Assembly: GCF_019104725.1 (NCBI RefSeq)
Contig: NZ_JAHRXF010000010.1
Location: 1 to 64,000, forward strand
DNA: 64,000 bases
Source of the DNA: Streptomyces corallincola
GTDB lineage: Bacteria; Actinomycetota; Actinomycetes; Streptomycetales; Streptomycetaceae
Direction of reading: 5' to 3'
Shown piece after piece: positions 46,106 to 54,648 of the stretch. The notes beneath the pieces were generated by a model. That model did not search any database. It was not told the DNA's origin and was given only the letters and a program-made list of their open reading frames with translations. The first letter of the stretch is position 1; each line of letters starts with the position of its first letter. The translations under genes and the position numbers were made by a program.

Positions 46106-46141
46106 GAGACCCGTGAGACCTGGGAGACCTGGGAGACCCGG
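46106..46141. repeat. Four tandem copies of a 9-bp repeat
   Basis: GAGACCYGG-type units start at 46106, 46115, 46124 and 46133 (first unit ends GT). It lies in the 98-bp gap between two convergent genes. Function not evident. Confidence 0.6.
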
Positions 46142-46169
46142 AAACCCCTACGCCTCCACGCCCCGCCTC

Positions 46170-47273
46170 TCAGGACGCGGCGCTGCGCAGCCCCTGTACG
46201 TCGATCTGCTCGGTCTCGTCATGGGCCGTCAGGTCGATGACCTGGCCCACACCGCGTGCCGCCTCGTCGGCGGGCTCGTCCAGGGCACCGGCCTCGTGCA
46301 GGGCCAGCGCCTCGGCGCCGACCACGTCCGCGAGGTCCTCGTGCTGGACGGACTCCAGCGCGGCGGACGCCGTCTCCTGCTGGGTGCCGAAGAAGTCGAA
46401 GCGGCCCTCGACGGCGGGCCGCCGTACGGGCGCGGGGACGACGGCGACGGCGGTCGGCACGGCGTAGTGGCCGCCGGGCGGGCGAACCGGCGCGGCCTCG
46501 GGCGCGGGGGTGGCGGCGACCGCGTGCGGGTGCCCGTCGGCCGCCTCGGACTTCCCCCGCGACTCGTCCTCCCGGACGGCCGCGGTGTCCCCGCCGCCGT
46601 CCGCGCGCGTCCGCCGACCGGCCGTGCGGTGCCCGGTGCGGGCGGACGCGCCGTCGGGGTCGAGCCGGGACAGCGCGGCGGCTGCCCGCCGGTAGAGCGG
46701 GGCGCCCCCGGCGGAGAACGCGCCCCCGGCCGGGGACCCGTCGGCGGTGGGCGCCGGTACGGCGGGCTCGGGTTCCGGGCGGCGGGCGGGCGGCAGCGCG
46801 GGCCTGCTGGAGGGCTCGGCGGCCTCGATCTCCAGCAGCCGGCGCCCCTCCAGGGCGCTGGCCCGCTCGGTCTCGGCGGTGGCGTACCGGCGCAGCAGGG
46901 CGGCGTGTTCGTTGCGCAGCCCGGCGAGTTCGGCGCGCTTGGCGCGCAGCCGTCCCTCCAGCCTGCCGCGCACCTCGCGGAACTCGTCGAGGTCGGTCTC
47001 CAGTTCCGCGACCCGTTCCTCGAAGCGCCACTCGTCACTGGCCCGCGCCCGGGTCAGGTCCGCTACCTGCTTGCCCGCCTGGGAGTCCCAGCGGCGCAGC
47101 ACGACCGCGCCGACGACGGCGGTCAGCGCGGCGGCGGCGGCGAGCAGGCGCAGCGCTACGGCGTCGGTGAACACCCAGGGGCCCAGCGCGCACACGACGG
47201 AGACCCCGGCGATGGCCGAGGCGGGCAACAGCCGGTGCAGAGGCGGCGAATGGCGGTGGCGTCCACGTGGCAT
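46170..47273 (-). CDS. Two-helix coiled-coil hypothetical protein
   Basis: 367 aa. Two helices near the N-terminus (LLPASAIAGVSVVCALGPWV, ALRLLAAAAALTAVVGAVVL), a coiled coil of about 85 residues (about 65-150; EERVAELETDLDEFREVRGR, LEGRLRAKRAELAGLRNEHA), and a long disordered Ala/Pro region. The C-terminus has conserved-looking FDFFGTQQETASAALESVQH and VIDLTAHDETEQIDVQGL. I do not recognise the family beyond a secreted/membrane Streptomyces hypothetical. TAAGTT lies seven bases before the ATG at 47273, supporting this start. Confidence 0.7.
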   Translation of the reverse strand: MPRGRHRHSPPLHRLLPASAIAGVSVVCALGPWVFTDAVALRLLAAAAALTAVVGAVVLRRWDSQAGKQVADLTRARASDEWRFEERVAELETDLDEFREVRGRLEGRLRAKRAELAGLRNEHAALLRRYATAETERASALEGRRLLEIEAAEPSSRPALPPARRPEPEPAVPAPTADGSPAGGAFSAGGAPLYRRAAAALSRLDPDGASARTGHRTAGRRTRADGGGDTAAVREDESRGKSEAADGHPHAVAATPAPEAAPVRPPGGHYAVPTAVAVVPAPVRRPAVEGRFDFFGTQQETASAALESVQHEDLADVVGAEALALHEAGALDEPADEAARGVGQVIDLTAHDETEQIDVQGLRSAAS

Positions 47274-47280
47274 GGCCAGA

Positions 47281-47286
47281 AACTTA
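47281..47286 (-). promoter_or_regulatory. -10 box of the coiled-coil gene (TAAGTT)
   Basis: TAAGTT, seven-base spacer, ATG at 47273. Confidence 0.5.
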
Positions 47287-47465
47287 CCGCGCGTAGGCGG
47301 ACGGCGAACCCCCGCCCCGCAAAAACACCGGGTCCTCACAGGGTTCACGGGGCACCGGCCGCCCCGCGCCGCCCGCCGCCGGGACGGCCCCGTGCCCACC
47401 GGAACGCCGCCGCCAGGGAGGGCGCACACGGCCGTACGCCCGCACAACGCACCGGTGGGGAGGGG

Positions 47466-48596
47466 TCAACGGTCGCTCAGCCGACCGCTCAGCCACTGGA
47501 GGGCGGCCGGGATCTCGCGGCGCCACGTGTTGAAGTTGTGACCTCCGCTGTCGAGGATGATCGAGGAGATCCGGGTGCGGTTGGTCGCCTGGACGCGCTG
47601 GATGAAGCGCTGCGTCTGCGCGTAGTCCTGCTCGCCGACCCGGCTGCTGGTGACGAGCAGCGAGGTGTTCGGCGCCGGTTCGTGCTGGAGCAGCCACCAC
47701 AGGTCGTTGTGGTCGCGCAGCGAGCGGTTCCCGTGGAAGAGGTCGCCCGTGGTCGGGTCCAGCGGGGTCGTGTAGTACGGCGAGAGTCCCACGGCGGCGG
47801 AGTAGACGCCGGGGTGACGCATCGCCAGCTTCAGCGCGCAGTAGCCGCCGGTGGAGTCCCCGATGACACCCCAGCTGCCGGGCCGCTTGCCGACCCGGTA
47901 GTGCGCGAGGACCGCGTCGGGGAGGTCCTGGGCGAAGAAGGTCTCGGTCCGCGGCCCGCCGGGCACGTCCACGCACTCGGTGTCGCGCGGCGGCGCGACG
48001 GTGGGCCGCATCATCACCAGGATCATCGGCTGCGCCCGCCCGTCCTTGGCGAGTTCCCGCGCGGTGCCCGGATAGTGCAGCTTCGACACCAGCGCCTCGG
48101 AGGTGCCGGGGTAACCGGTGAGGACGACGGCCGCCGGGAAGGTCCGGGTGCGGAAGCGGGGCTGGAAGTACTCCGGCGGCAGATAGACGTAGGCGGGCGT
48201 GGCGATGTGGGTGCGGCGGCCCACTATGTCCACCTTCTGGATCTGGCCCGCCTGCTGCGGCGGGGCCCCGGACGTGCCCCGCACGCTCGCGGTGGACACC
48301 ACCTGGAGCGGCCCGCCGCCCGCCGCGAGCTCGGTGGAGTGGTTGACGACGACGCCCTGGTCGGTCTCCTGGCCGAACAGGTCGGCCCAGCTGCCGTAGA
48401 AGCCGAACGCCTGGTTGGCGGCGACGCCCACGCAGGCGAACAGGGCGAACTGGGTGGCGAGGAGCAGTCCGACGCGTCCGCCGACGGCCCGCCAGGTGCG
48501 ACGGGCCAGCCGTGGCCACAGCCACACCGTCGCCCCGAACAGCACGACGGCGCACACGACCGCCAGCACCAGCAGTTTGTTGCTCGTGAGACCCAT
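47466..48596 (-). CDS. Membrane-anchored alpha/beta-hydrolase (esterase D type)
   Basis: 376 aa. Two N-terminal helices (LLVLAVVCAVVLFGATVWLW, VGLLLATQFALFACVGVAAN), then an extracytoplasmic esterase-D/antigen-85-like hydrolase. The nucleophile elbow is GDSTGGYCALKLA (G-D-S-T-G), with PYYTTPLDP and the final SGGHNFNTWRREIP providing the histidine. This is the group that includes mycolyltransferase-like and cell-surface esterases. The ATG at 48596 follows a GGCAGGAAA site. It is divergent from an MprF-like gene. Confidence 0.87.
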   Translation of the reverse strand: MGLTSNKLLVLAVVCAVVLFGATVWLWPRLARRTWRAVGGRVGLLLATQFALFACVGVAANQAFGFYGSWADLFGQETDQGVVVNHSTELAAGGGPLQVVSTASVRGTSGAPPQQAGQIQKVDIVGRRTHIATPAYVYLPPEYFQPRFRTRTFPAAVVLTGYPGTSEALVSKLHYPGTARELAKDGRAQPMILVMMRPTVAPPRDTECVDVPGGPRTETFFAQDLPDAVLAHYRVGKRPGSWGVIGDSTGGYCALKLAMRHPGVYSAAVGLSPYYTTPLDPTTGDLFHGNRSLRDHNDLWWLLQHEPAPNTSLLVTSSRVGEQDYAQTQRFIQRVQATNRTRISSIILDSGGHNFNTWRREIPAALQWLSGRLSDR

Positions 48597-48823
48597 GCTG
48601 TTTCCTGCCTGCGCTCTCCGCTCCCGGCAGCCTTCACGACATCGTCGCGCTGGCTTGCCGGAGGCTTTCCATTGCCTTTGACCCGACTTTCCGGAGGGGA
48701 GTGAACCTCTCTGGCCGAGACACCGTCCTAGAGGGCGCAATGTCGCCGGATGCCGGGATGGCACCGGATTCAAGGTCTCTCGCAGAACCACGGGATGCGA
48801 TGTCTGTCAGGATAGATGGGGAA
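48597..48823. other. Divergent gap between esterase and MprF-like genes
   Basis: 227 bp. It must hold both promoters. I see GATAGATGGGGAAATG just before the MprF-like start but no consensus -10 with proper spacing. An ATG at 48701 in the same frame would give a longer protein but lacks a good ribosome site. Confidence 0.3.
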
Positions 48824-50632
48824 ATGTCCGACGAGGTTCCGCGCCGATCCGACCGGGCGCGCCGGATGCTGAGCGGTCCACGCCCCGAGGTCGTCCCGAC
48901 CCTCATCGCCCGTGCGTGCGCCCTCGTGGGACTCCTCGACATCGCGGCCGGTGTCTTCCCGCGCTTCCGGCACAGCCGGATGCACGCGTTGGCCGAGGTG
49001 CTGCCCGGTTCCTTCGGGCCGTTCGCCGCCGCGCTCTCGCTGAGCGCCGGTGTCCTGCTGCTCCTCCTCGCGCACGGTCTGCGGCGCCGCAAGCGGCGGG
49101 CCTGGCGGGCGGCGGTCCTGCTGCTCCCGCTGGGCGCGGTGGGCGAGTTCGTGTACCGGCACTCGCTGATCGGCACGCTGATCTCGGTCGTGCTGCTGAT
49201 CCCGCTGGTGCGGCACCGGGCCGAGTTCGCGGCGCTGCCCGACCCGCGCAGCCGGTGGCGGGCGCTGGCCAACCTCGTCCTGATGGCGGCGGGTTCGGTG
49301 GCCCTGGGCCTGATCATCGTCAGCGTCCACCCGCACCGGATGGTCGGGAACCCGAGCCTGGCCGACCGGCTCACCCACGTCGTGTACGGCATGTTCGGCG
49401 TGGAGGGCCCGGTCGCCTACGCGGGCCGCACGTCCTGGACGGTCGCCTTCTCGCTGGGCGCCCTCGGCTGGCTGACCGCCGTCACCACCGTCTACCTCGC
49501 CTTCCGGCCCGAGCACCCGGCCGCCCGGCTCACCGCCGAGGACGAGACCCGGCTGCGCGAACTGCTGGCCAAGCACGGCCGCCGCGACTCCCTCGGCCAC
49601 TTCGCGCTCCGCCGGGACAAGGCGGTCGTCTTCTCCCCCAGCGGCAAGGCCGCCGTCACCTACCGCGTCGTCTCCGGCGTGATGCTGGCCAGCGGCGACC
49701 CCATCGGGGACGTGGAGGCGTGGCCGGGCGCCATCGAGCGGTTCATGGACGAGGCCAAGGCGCACTCCTGGACCCCAGCCGTCATGGGCTGCTCGGAGAC
49801 CGGCGGCGAGGTGTGGACCCGCGAGACCGGGCTCGACGCGCTGGAGCTGGGCGACGAGGCGGTGGTCGAGGTCGCGGATTTCTCCCTCGCCGGACGCGCG
49901 ATGCGCAATGTGCGCCAGATGGTCAAGCGCATCGAACGGGCCGGCTACGAGACCCGCGTACGGCGGGTGCGTGACCTGGGCGACGCCGAGCTGGAACGGG
50001 TCAGGCGGGCCGCCGAGGACTGGCGCGGCACCGACACCGAGCGCGGCTTCTCGATGGCGCTCGGCCGGGTCGGTGACCCCTCCGACGGGGACTGCCTGAT
50101 CGCCACCGCCCACCGGTACGACGACGGGTCCGGCCCGTACGGCGACCTGAGAGCGATCCTGCACTTCGTGCCCTGGGGGCCGGACGGCGCCTCCCTGGAC
50201 CTGATGCGCCGCGACCGCTCGGCCGACCCCGGCATGAACGAACTGCTGATCGCCGCCGCCCTCCGGGACGCCCCGAAGTTCGGCATCACCCGTGTCTCCC
50301 TCAACTTCGCCATGTTCCGCTCCGCCCTGGCACGCGGCGAGAAGATCGGCGCCGGTCCGGTGCTGCGGGCGTGGCGCGGGCTGCTGGTGTTCCTCTCCCG
50401 CTGGTTCCAGATCGAGTCCCTGTACAAGTTCAACGCCAAGTTCCAGCCCCGCTGGGAACCCCGCTTCGTCGTCTACCGCGCCTCCGCCGACCTGCCCCGC
50501 ATCGGCCTCGCCGCCATGCAGGCCGAAGGCTTCGTCACGCTGGCCCTCCCCCGCTTCCTCCGCCTCCGCTCCCGCCGCACGGCGGCTCCGTGCCCGCACG
50601 GACAGCAGGGCCAGGACATGCGGGCGGCGTGA
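48824..50632 (+). CDS. MprF-like phosphatidylglycerol lysyltransferase-domain protein
   Basis: 602 aa. About six N-terminal helices (VVPTLIARACALVGLLDIAA, FAAALSLSAGVLLLLLAHGL, LANLVLMAAGSVALGLIIVS), then a cytoplasmic DUF2156 tandem-GNAT domain from about 230: DSLGHFALRRDKAVVFSPSG, YRVVSGVMLASGDPIGD, RGFSMALGRVGDPSDGDCL, LLMRRDRSADPGMNELL region and ITRVSLNFAMFRSALARGE. These enzymes pass lysine from Lys-tRNA to phosphatidylglycerol and give resistance to cationic peptides. Two genes downstream start folate synthesis. Start uncertain: ATG 48824 chosen, earlier ATG 48701. Confidence 0.86.
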   Translation: MSDEVPRRSDRARRMLSGPRPEVVPTLIARACALVGLLDIAAGVFPRFRHSRMHALAEVLPGSFGPFAAALSLSAGVLLLLLAHGLRRRKRRAWRAAVLLLPLGAVGEFVYRHSLIGTLISVVLLIPLVRHRAEFAALPDPRSRWRALANLVLMAAGSVALGLIIVSVHPHRMVGNPSLADRLTHVVYGMFGVEGPVAYAGRTSWTVAFSLGALGWLTAVTTVYLAFRPEHPAARLTAEDETRLRELLAKHGRRDSLGHFALRRDKAVVFSPSGKAAVTYRVVSGVMLASGDPIGDVEAWPGAIERFMDEAKAHSWTPAVMGCSETGGEVWTRETGLDALELGDEAVVEVADFSLAGRAMRNVRQMVKRIERAGYETRVRRVRDLGDAELERVRRAAEDWRGTDTERGFSMALGRVGDPSDGDCLIATAHRYDDGSGPYGDLRAILHFVPWGPDGASLDLMRRDRSADPGMNELLIAAALRDAPKFGITRVSLNFAMFRSALARGEKIGAGPVLRAWRGLLVFLSRWFQIESLYKFNAKFQPRWEPRFVVYRASADLPRIGLAAMQAEGFVTLALPRFLRLRSRRTAAPCPHGQQGQDMRAA

Positions 50633-50690
50633 CACCCCGGCCGGACCCCGCCCCCGCCCCGCCCCCGAGCCGGGGCGAGCACCCCTCACC

Positions 50691-50696
50691 TACGCT
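50691..50696 (+). promoter_or_regulatory. -10 box of folP (TACGCT)
   Basis: TACGCT, six-base spacer, ATG at 50703: a leaderless folP message is predicted. Confidence 0.55.
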
Positions 50697-50702
50697 GAAG
50701 GC

Positions 50703-51599
50703 ATGAGCACCCTCCGCGGCCGGGGCCACCCGCCGGGCCTGCCCACCTGGAACCGCTGCGCGGTCATGGGCGTGGTCAACGTGACACCGGACTCCTTCTC
50801 CGACGGCGGCCACTGGTTCGACACCACGAGCGCCGTCAAGCACGGCCTCGACCTCGCCGCGCGGGGCGCCGACATGGTGGACGTGGGCGGCGAGTCCACC
50901 CGCCCCGGCGCCACCCGGGTGGACGAGGCCGAGGAACTGCGCCGCGTGATCCCCGTCGTACGCGGTCTCGCCGCCGAGGGCGTCACCGTCTCCGTGGACA
51001 CGATGCGCGCCTCCGTCGCGGAGCAGGCCCTGACCGCCGGGGCGGCCCTGGTCAACGACGTGAGCGGCGGCCTCGCGGACCCGGCGATGATCCCGGTCGT
51101 GGCCGCCGCGGGCACCCCCTTCGTGGTGATGCACTGGCGCGGCTTCCTGACCGGCGACACGGTCCGGGGCGGCTACGCGGACGTCGTCACCGAGGTCGTG
51201 GACGAACTGCGCGCCCGCGTGGACGCCGTACTCGCGGGCGGGGTCGCCCCGGACCGCCTGATCCTCGACCCCGGTCTCGGCTTCTCCAAGGACGCCGAAC
51301 ACGACCTGGCCCTCCTCGCCCACCTGGACCGGCTGCGCGCCCTCGGCCACCCGGTGCTGGTGGCCGCCTCCCGCAAGCGGTTCCTGGGCCGCGTACTCGC
51401 CGGACCCGGCGGCGCGCCCCCGCCCGCCCGCGAACGGGACGCGGCCACGGCCGCCGTCTCCGCCCTCGCGGCGCACGCGGGCGCGTGGGCGGTGCGCGTG
51501 CACGAGGTACGGGCCACGGCGGACGCGGTACGGGTCGCGCGCGCCGTGGAAGAAGCGCGCACGGAACAGTCCACGCCCGGCGCGGAAGGAGACCGGTGA
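50703..51599 (+). CDS. folP: Dihydropteroate synthase
   Basis: 298 aa. Joins 4-aminobenzoate to 6-hydroxymethyl-dihydropterin pyrophosphate; target of sulfonamides. Motifs: MGVVNVTPDSFSDGG (loop 1), ADMVDVGGESTRPGA (loop 2), VNDVSGG, RLILDPGLGFSKDAEHDL and VLVAASRKRFLG. ATG at 50703 is fixed by the -10 box. The next gene starts inside its stop, so folP and the NTF2-like gene are coupled. Confidence 0.96.
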   Translation: MSTLRGRGHPPGLPTWNRCAVMGVVNVTPDSFSDGGHWFDTTSAVKHGLDLAARGADMVDVGGESTRPGATRVDEAEELRRVIPVVRGLAAEGVTVSVDTMRASVAEQALTAGAALVNDVSGGLADPAMIPVVAAAGTPFVVMHWRGFLTGDTVRGGYADVVTEVVDELRARVDAVLAGGVAPDRLILDPGLGFSKDAEHDLALLAHLDRLRALGHPVLVAASRKRFLGRVLAGPGGAPPPARERDAATAAVSALAAHAGAWAVRVHEVRATADAVRVARAVEEARTEQSTPGAEGDR

Positions 51600-52153
51600 G
51601 CGCCCCTCACATCGACGTGGAAGAGGTGGAGGCCGCCAACACCGCCTTCTACGAGGCGATGGAACGCGGAGACTTCGACGAGGTCTCCTCCCTCTGGCTG
51701 ACCCCGGCCGACCTGGGCGTGGACGAGACGTACCACGACCCGGCGGACACCGGGGTGATCTCCTGCGTGCACCCCGGCTGGCCGGTGCTGACCGGGCGCG
51801 GCGAGGTGCTCAGGTCGTACGCGCTGATCATGGCGAACACCGACTACATCCAGTTCTTCCTGACCGACGTGCACGTGTCGGTCACCGGGGACACCGCGCT
51901 GGTCACCTGCACGGAGAACATCCTCAGCGGCGGCCCGCCCCCGGAGGACGGCGACGAGCTGGGCCCGCTGCTCGGCCAGCTGGTCGTGGCGACCAACGTG
52001 TTCCGGCGTACGCCCGCGGGCTGGAAGCTGTGGTCGCACCACGCGTCGCCGGTGATGACGGAGTCCGACGAGGACGACGACGAGGACGGGGACGACGAAG
52101 AGGGCGGAAACGGCCCGAACGGCGTCGAACCGGACGGTGGTTCGCTCGCCTGA
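51596..52153 (+). CDS. NTF2-like (SnoaL/DUF4440) family protein in the folate operon
   Basis: 185 aa. Core cone-shaped fold signature: VEAANTAFYEAMERGDFDEV, SSLWL, then CVHPGWPVLTGRGEVLRSYA and NTDYIQFFLTDVHVSVTGDT. The acidic tail (DEDDDEDGDDEEGG) is disordered. NTF2-like proteins bind small ligands or catalyse simple reactions; a role in folate synthesis is suggested only by position: the GTG overlaps the folP stop by four bases, and folB is 249 bp downstream. Confidence 0.85.
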   Translation: MSAPHIDVEEVEAANTAFYEAMERGDFDEVSSLWLTPADLGVDETYHDPADTGVISCVHPGWPVLTGRGEVLRSYALIMANTDYIQFFLTDVHVSVTGDTALVTCTENILSGGPPPEDGDELGPLLGQLVVATNVFRRTPAGWKLWSHHASPVMTESDEDDDEDGDDEEGGNGPNGVEPDGGSLA

Positions 52154-52324
52154 CCGCGCCGCCGCGACCGGACGGGGCAGAAGTGGTTCGAATCACCTAC
52201 TCGGGGGTATGTGCGGCTACCGGCCAAGGCGCGACCGGGTTCCCCCCGGGGAACGCCGGGGCCGGTGCCCGGACCGGCACCGGACGACCGGCCCCCGCGC
52301 CCCGGCCCCGGACGGACCCGCAGG

Positions 52325-52330
52325 TAGATT
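52325..52330 (+). promoter_or_regulatory. Possible promoter for folB-folK (TAGATT)
   Basis: TAGATT in the 249-bp gap before folB would give a leader of about 66 bases. The same gap holds a GC hairpin (GTTCCCC at 52239-52245, GGGGAAC at 52248-52254) that could end transcription from folP. Confidence 0.35.
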
Positions 52331-52402
52331 CGACCGAGGCCGACGACGCTGTCCGCACGCGGTGACGTACGGCCGTTCCCGACGATTGCAGGAGTGATTC
52401 GC

Positions 52403-52762
52403 GTGGATCGTGTCGAGCTGCGCGGCCTGAAGGCCCGCGGGCATCACGGGGTCTTCCCCAGGGAGCGCGAGGAGGGCCAGACGTTCGTCGTCGATCTCGT
52501 CCTCGGTCTGGACACCCGCCCGGCCGCGGCCGACGACGACCTGACGAAGACCGTGCACTACGGGGTCGTGGCCGAGGAGGTCGTGGCCGTGGTCGAGGGG
52601 GAGCCGGTCAACCTGATCGAGACCCTGGCGGAACGCATCGCGCGGATCTGCCTGAAGCACGAGGGGGTCGAGGAGGTCGAGGTCCGCGTCCACAAGCCGG
52701 ACGCCCCGATCACCGTCCCCTTCGACGACGTGACCGTCACCATCACCCGGAGCCGAGCATGA
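52403..52762 (+). CDS. folB: Dihydroneopterin aldolase
   Basis: 119 aa. Cleaves 7,8-dihydroneopterin to 6-hydroxymethyl-dihydropterin. Motifs: VELRGLKARGHHGVFPRERE, TKTVHYGVVAEEV (the catalytic tyrosine region), and NLIETLAERIARICL (with the conserved Glu), then VRVHKPDAPI. GTG at 52403 has a GGAG site; a start at 52394 is possible. It overlaps folK by four bases (ATGA). Confidence 0.95.
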   Translation: MDRVELRGLKARGHHGVFPREREEGQTFVVDLVLGLDTRPAAADDDLTKTVHYGVVAEEVVAVVEGEPVNLIETLAERIARICLKHEGVEEVEVRVHKPDAPITVPFDDVTVTITRSRA

Positions 52763-53370
52763 CCCGATCCTTCCTCCAGGGTCACAGCGACCCCACCGTC
52801 CAGCCCGTCCCCGCCTCCGTGGTCGAGCAGGTGGACGCGGCCGACACCACCCTGAGCAACCCCAAGCGCGCCGTCATCGCCCTCGGCGCCAACCTCGGCA
52901 ACCGCCTGGAGACCCTCCAGGGCGCCGTGGACGCGCTGGAGGACACCCCCGGCGTCCGCGTCAAGGCGGTCTCCCCCGTCTACGAGACCGAGCCGTGGGG
53001 CGTCGAACCGGGCAGCCAGCCCGCGTACCTGAACGCGGTCGTGGTGCTGAAGACCACCCTGCCGCCGTCCTCGCTGCTGGAGCGGGCGCACGCGGTGGAG
53101 GAGGCGTTCCACCGGGTCCGCGAGGAGCGCTGGGGCCCGCGCACCCTGGACGTGGACATCGTCGCGTACGCGGGTGTCGCCTCCGACGATCCCGGTCTGA
53201 CGCTGCCCCATCCGCGCGCCCACGAGCGGGCGTTCGTGCTCGCGCCGTGGCACGACGTGGACCCCGCGGCGGAGCTGCCCGGCCGGGGTGCGGTGGCCGA
53301 ACTGCTGTCCTCCGTCACCCGTGCGGGTGTGGCTGCCCGTCAGGACCTGGAACTCCGGCTGCCCGAGTAG
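52759..53370 (+). CDS. folK: 6-Hydroxymethyl-dihydropterin pyrophosphokinase
   Basis: 203 aa. Motifs: VIALGANLGNRLETLQ (HPPK N-terminal), SPVYETEPWG, AYLNAVVVLKT, RWGPRTLDVDIVAY (metal-binding D-x-D) and LPHPRAHERAFVLAPW. The first 40 residues are an extra flexible segment (TVQPVPASVVEQVDAAD), longer than E. coli FolK. Together FolE (54 kb), FolB, FolK and FolP give the full pterin branch in this window. Confidence 0.95.
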   Translation: MTRSFLQGHSDPTVQPVPASVVEQVDAADTTLSNPKRAVIALGANLGNRLETLQGAVDALEDTPGVRVKAVSPVYETEPWGVEPGSQPAYLNAVVVLKTTLPPSSLLERAHAVEEAFHRVREERWGPRTLDVDIVAYAGVASDDPGLTLPHPRAHERAFVLAPWHDVDPAAELPGRGAVAELLSSVTRAGVAARQDLELRLPE

Positions 53371-53374
53371 TCGT

Positions 53375-53380
53375 TAAGGT
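53375..53380 (+). promoter_or_regulatory. Possible promoter for the DUF3180 gene (TAAGGT)
   Basis: TAAGGT just after the folK stop; transcription would give a leader of about 40 bases with a GAAGGGA ribosome site. Confidence 0.3.
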
Positions 53381-53426
53381 CGGGACGACACCGTCCGGAT
53401 CGGTCCGGGGGAGCTGAAGGGACACC

Positions 53427-53915
53427 GTGAAACAACTGCGTATCAGGGTGCTGGCCGGAGTGTTCGTGGTGGCCGGGATTCTGTCCTGGGCCGCCGCCCG
53501 GCTGTGGAACTCGTTCGGGACCCTGCCCAGTGTGCCGCTGGCCGCACCCATCGTGCTCGCCCTGATCGCGGTGATCCTGCTCGCCACCGCGCTGTCACTG
53601 CGCGCCCGCTTCCGCGCCCAGCGCGAACGCAGCCCCGGCGCCAAGGGCGTCGATCCCCTGATGGCCGCCCGCGCGGTCGTCTTCGGCCAGGCCAGCGCCC
53701 TGGTCGCCGCCCTGGTCGCCGGGATGTACGGCGGCACCGGCGTCTTCCTGCTGGAGCTGCTCGACCTCCCCGCCCGGCGGGACCAGGCCGTCTACGCCGC
53801 CTTCTCCGTCGTCACCGGTGTCGCGGTGATAGCGGCGGCCCTCTTCCTGGAGCGCGTCTGCCGACTCCCGGAGGACGACGACCAGGACACGCCGGGTCCC
53901 CAGCAGCCCGCCTGA
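53427..53915 (+). CDS. DUF3180 membrane protein
   Basis: 162 aa with four helices: RVLAGVFVVAGILSWAAARL, LAAPIVLALIAVILLATALS, VFGQASALVAALVAGMYGG and AVYAAFSVVTGVAVIAAALF. DUF3180 proteins follow folK in most actinobacteria, suggesting a link with folate or with its membrane export or uptake; no function is proved. GTG at 53427 has GAAGGGA. It is 13 bp from the convergent folE stop. Confidence 0.9.
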   Translation: MKQLRIRVLAGVFVVAGILSWAAARLWNSFGTLPSVPLAAPIVLALIAVILLATALSLRARFRAQRERSPGAKGVDPLMAARAVVFGQASALVAALVAGMYGGTGVFLLELLDLPARRDQAVYAAFSVVTGVAVIAAALFLERVCRLPEDDDQDTPGPQQPA

Positions 53916-53928
53916 CCCCCCGCGCGGG

Positions 53929-54534
53929 TCAGCGCGCCAGGATCAGGCTCATCGCCTCCGCGCGGGTCGTCGCGTCCCGCAGCTGCCCCCGGACGGCGGA
54001 GGTGGTGGTCTTGGCGCCGGGCTTGCGGATGCCGCGTACGGACATGCACATGTGCTCGGCCTCGATGACGACGATCGCGCCCCGCGCCTCCAGGATGCGG
54101 ACCAGGGAGTCCGCGATCTGGGTGGTGAGCCGTTCCTGCACCTGCGGGCGGCGCGCGAACACCTCGACCAGCCGGGCCAGCTTCGAGAGACCGGTGATCT
54201 TGCCGGACTCGGCCGGGATGTAGCCGACGTGCGCCACGCCGTGGAACGGCAGCAGATGATGCTCGCAGAGGGAGACGATCTCGATGTCCCTCACCAGGAC
54301 CATCTCGTCGTGCCCCAGGTCGAAGGTGGTCGTCAGCACGTCCTCCGGCCGCTGGCGGAGCCCCGCGAGCAGTTCCCGGTACGCCCGCGCCACCCGCGCC
54401 GGGGTCTCCAGCAGCCCCTCGCGCTCCGGGTCCTCGCCGACCGCGATCAGCAGCTCGCGCACGGCGTTCTCGGCGCGCTTCTCGTCGAACTCGCCGATGG
54501 CTCCGTCGCCTGCCAGCGTCACGGGGTCGGTCAT
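53929..54534 (-). CDS. folE: GTP cyclohydrolase I
   Basis: 201 aa. First step of folate (and pterin) synthesis: GTP to dihydroneopterin triphosphate. Motifs: [20 protein letters not shown] (zinc and catalytic residues), [40 protein letters not shown] and the C-terminal SAVRGQLRD. It is separated from ftsH by a strong terminator, so it has its own promoter in the 45 bp between. Confidence 0.96.
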   Translation of the reverse strand: MTDPVTLAGDGAIGEFDEKRAENAVRELLIAVGEDPEREGLLETPARVARAYRELLAGLRQRPEDVLTTTFDLGHDEMVLVRDIEIVSLCEHHLLPFHGVAHVGYIPAESGKITGLSKLARLVEVFARRPQVQERLTTQIADSLVRILEARGAIVVIEAEHMCMSVRGIRKPGAKTTTSAVRGQLRDATTRAEAMSLILAR

Positions 54535-54579
54535 CTCTGGTGCCTCGTTCCTGTACGTCGTACCGCGCGCATACGGAGA

Positions 54580-54619
54580 ATGCCGCGACCCCCAGGCTAG
54601 AACCTGGGGGTCGCGGCAT
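54580..54619 (-). terminator. Strong terminator between ftsH and folE
   Basis: ATGCCGCGACCCCCAGG (54580-54596) pairs perfectly with 54603-54619 (17-bp stem, six-base loop). It should stop ftsH transcription, so folE needs its own start. Confidence 0.85.
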
Positions 54620-54648
54620 GCATTCCGGCCCTGAGCAGCAGGGACGGG

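Noticed and set aside
44871-48704. A 1277-codon open frame on the plus strand
   Set aside because: It runs through the YdbT-like gene in another frame and then antisense to two minus-strand genes. Its product is Arg/Gly/Ala-rich with no domain. GC-rich DNA commonly leaves such frames open.
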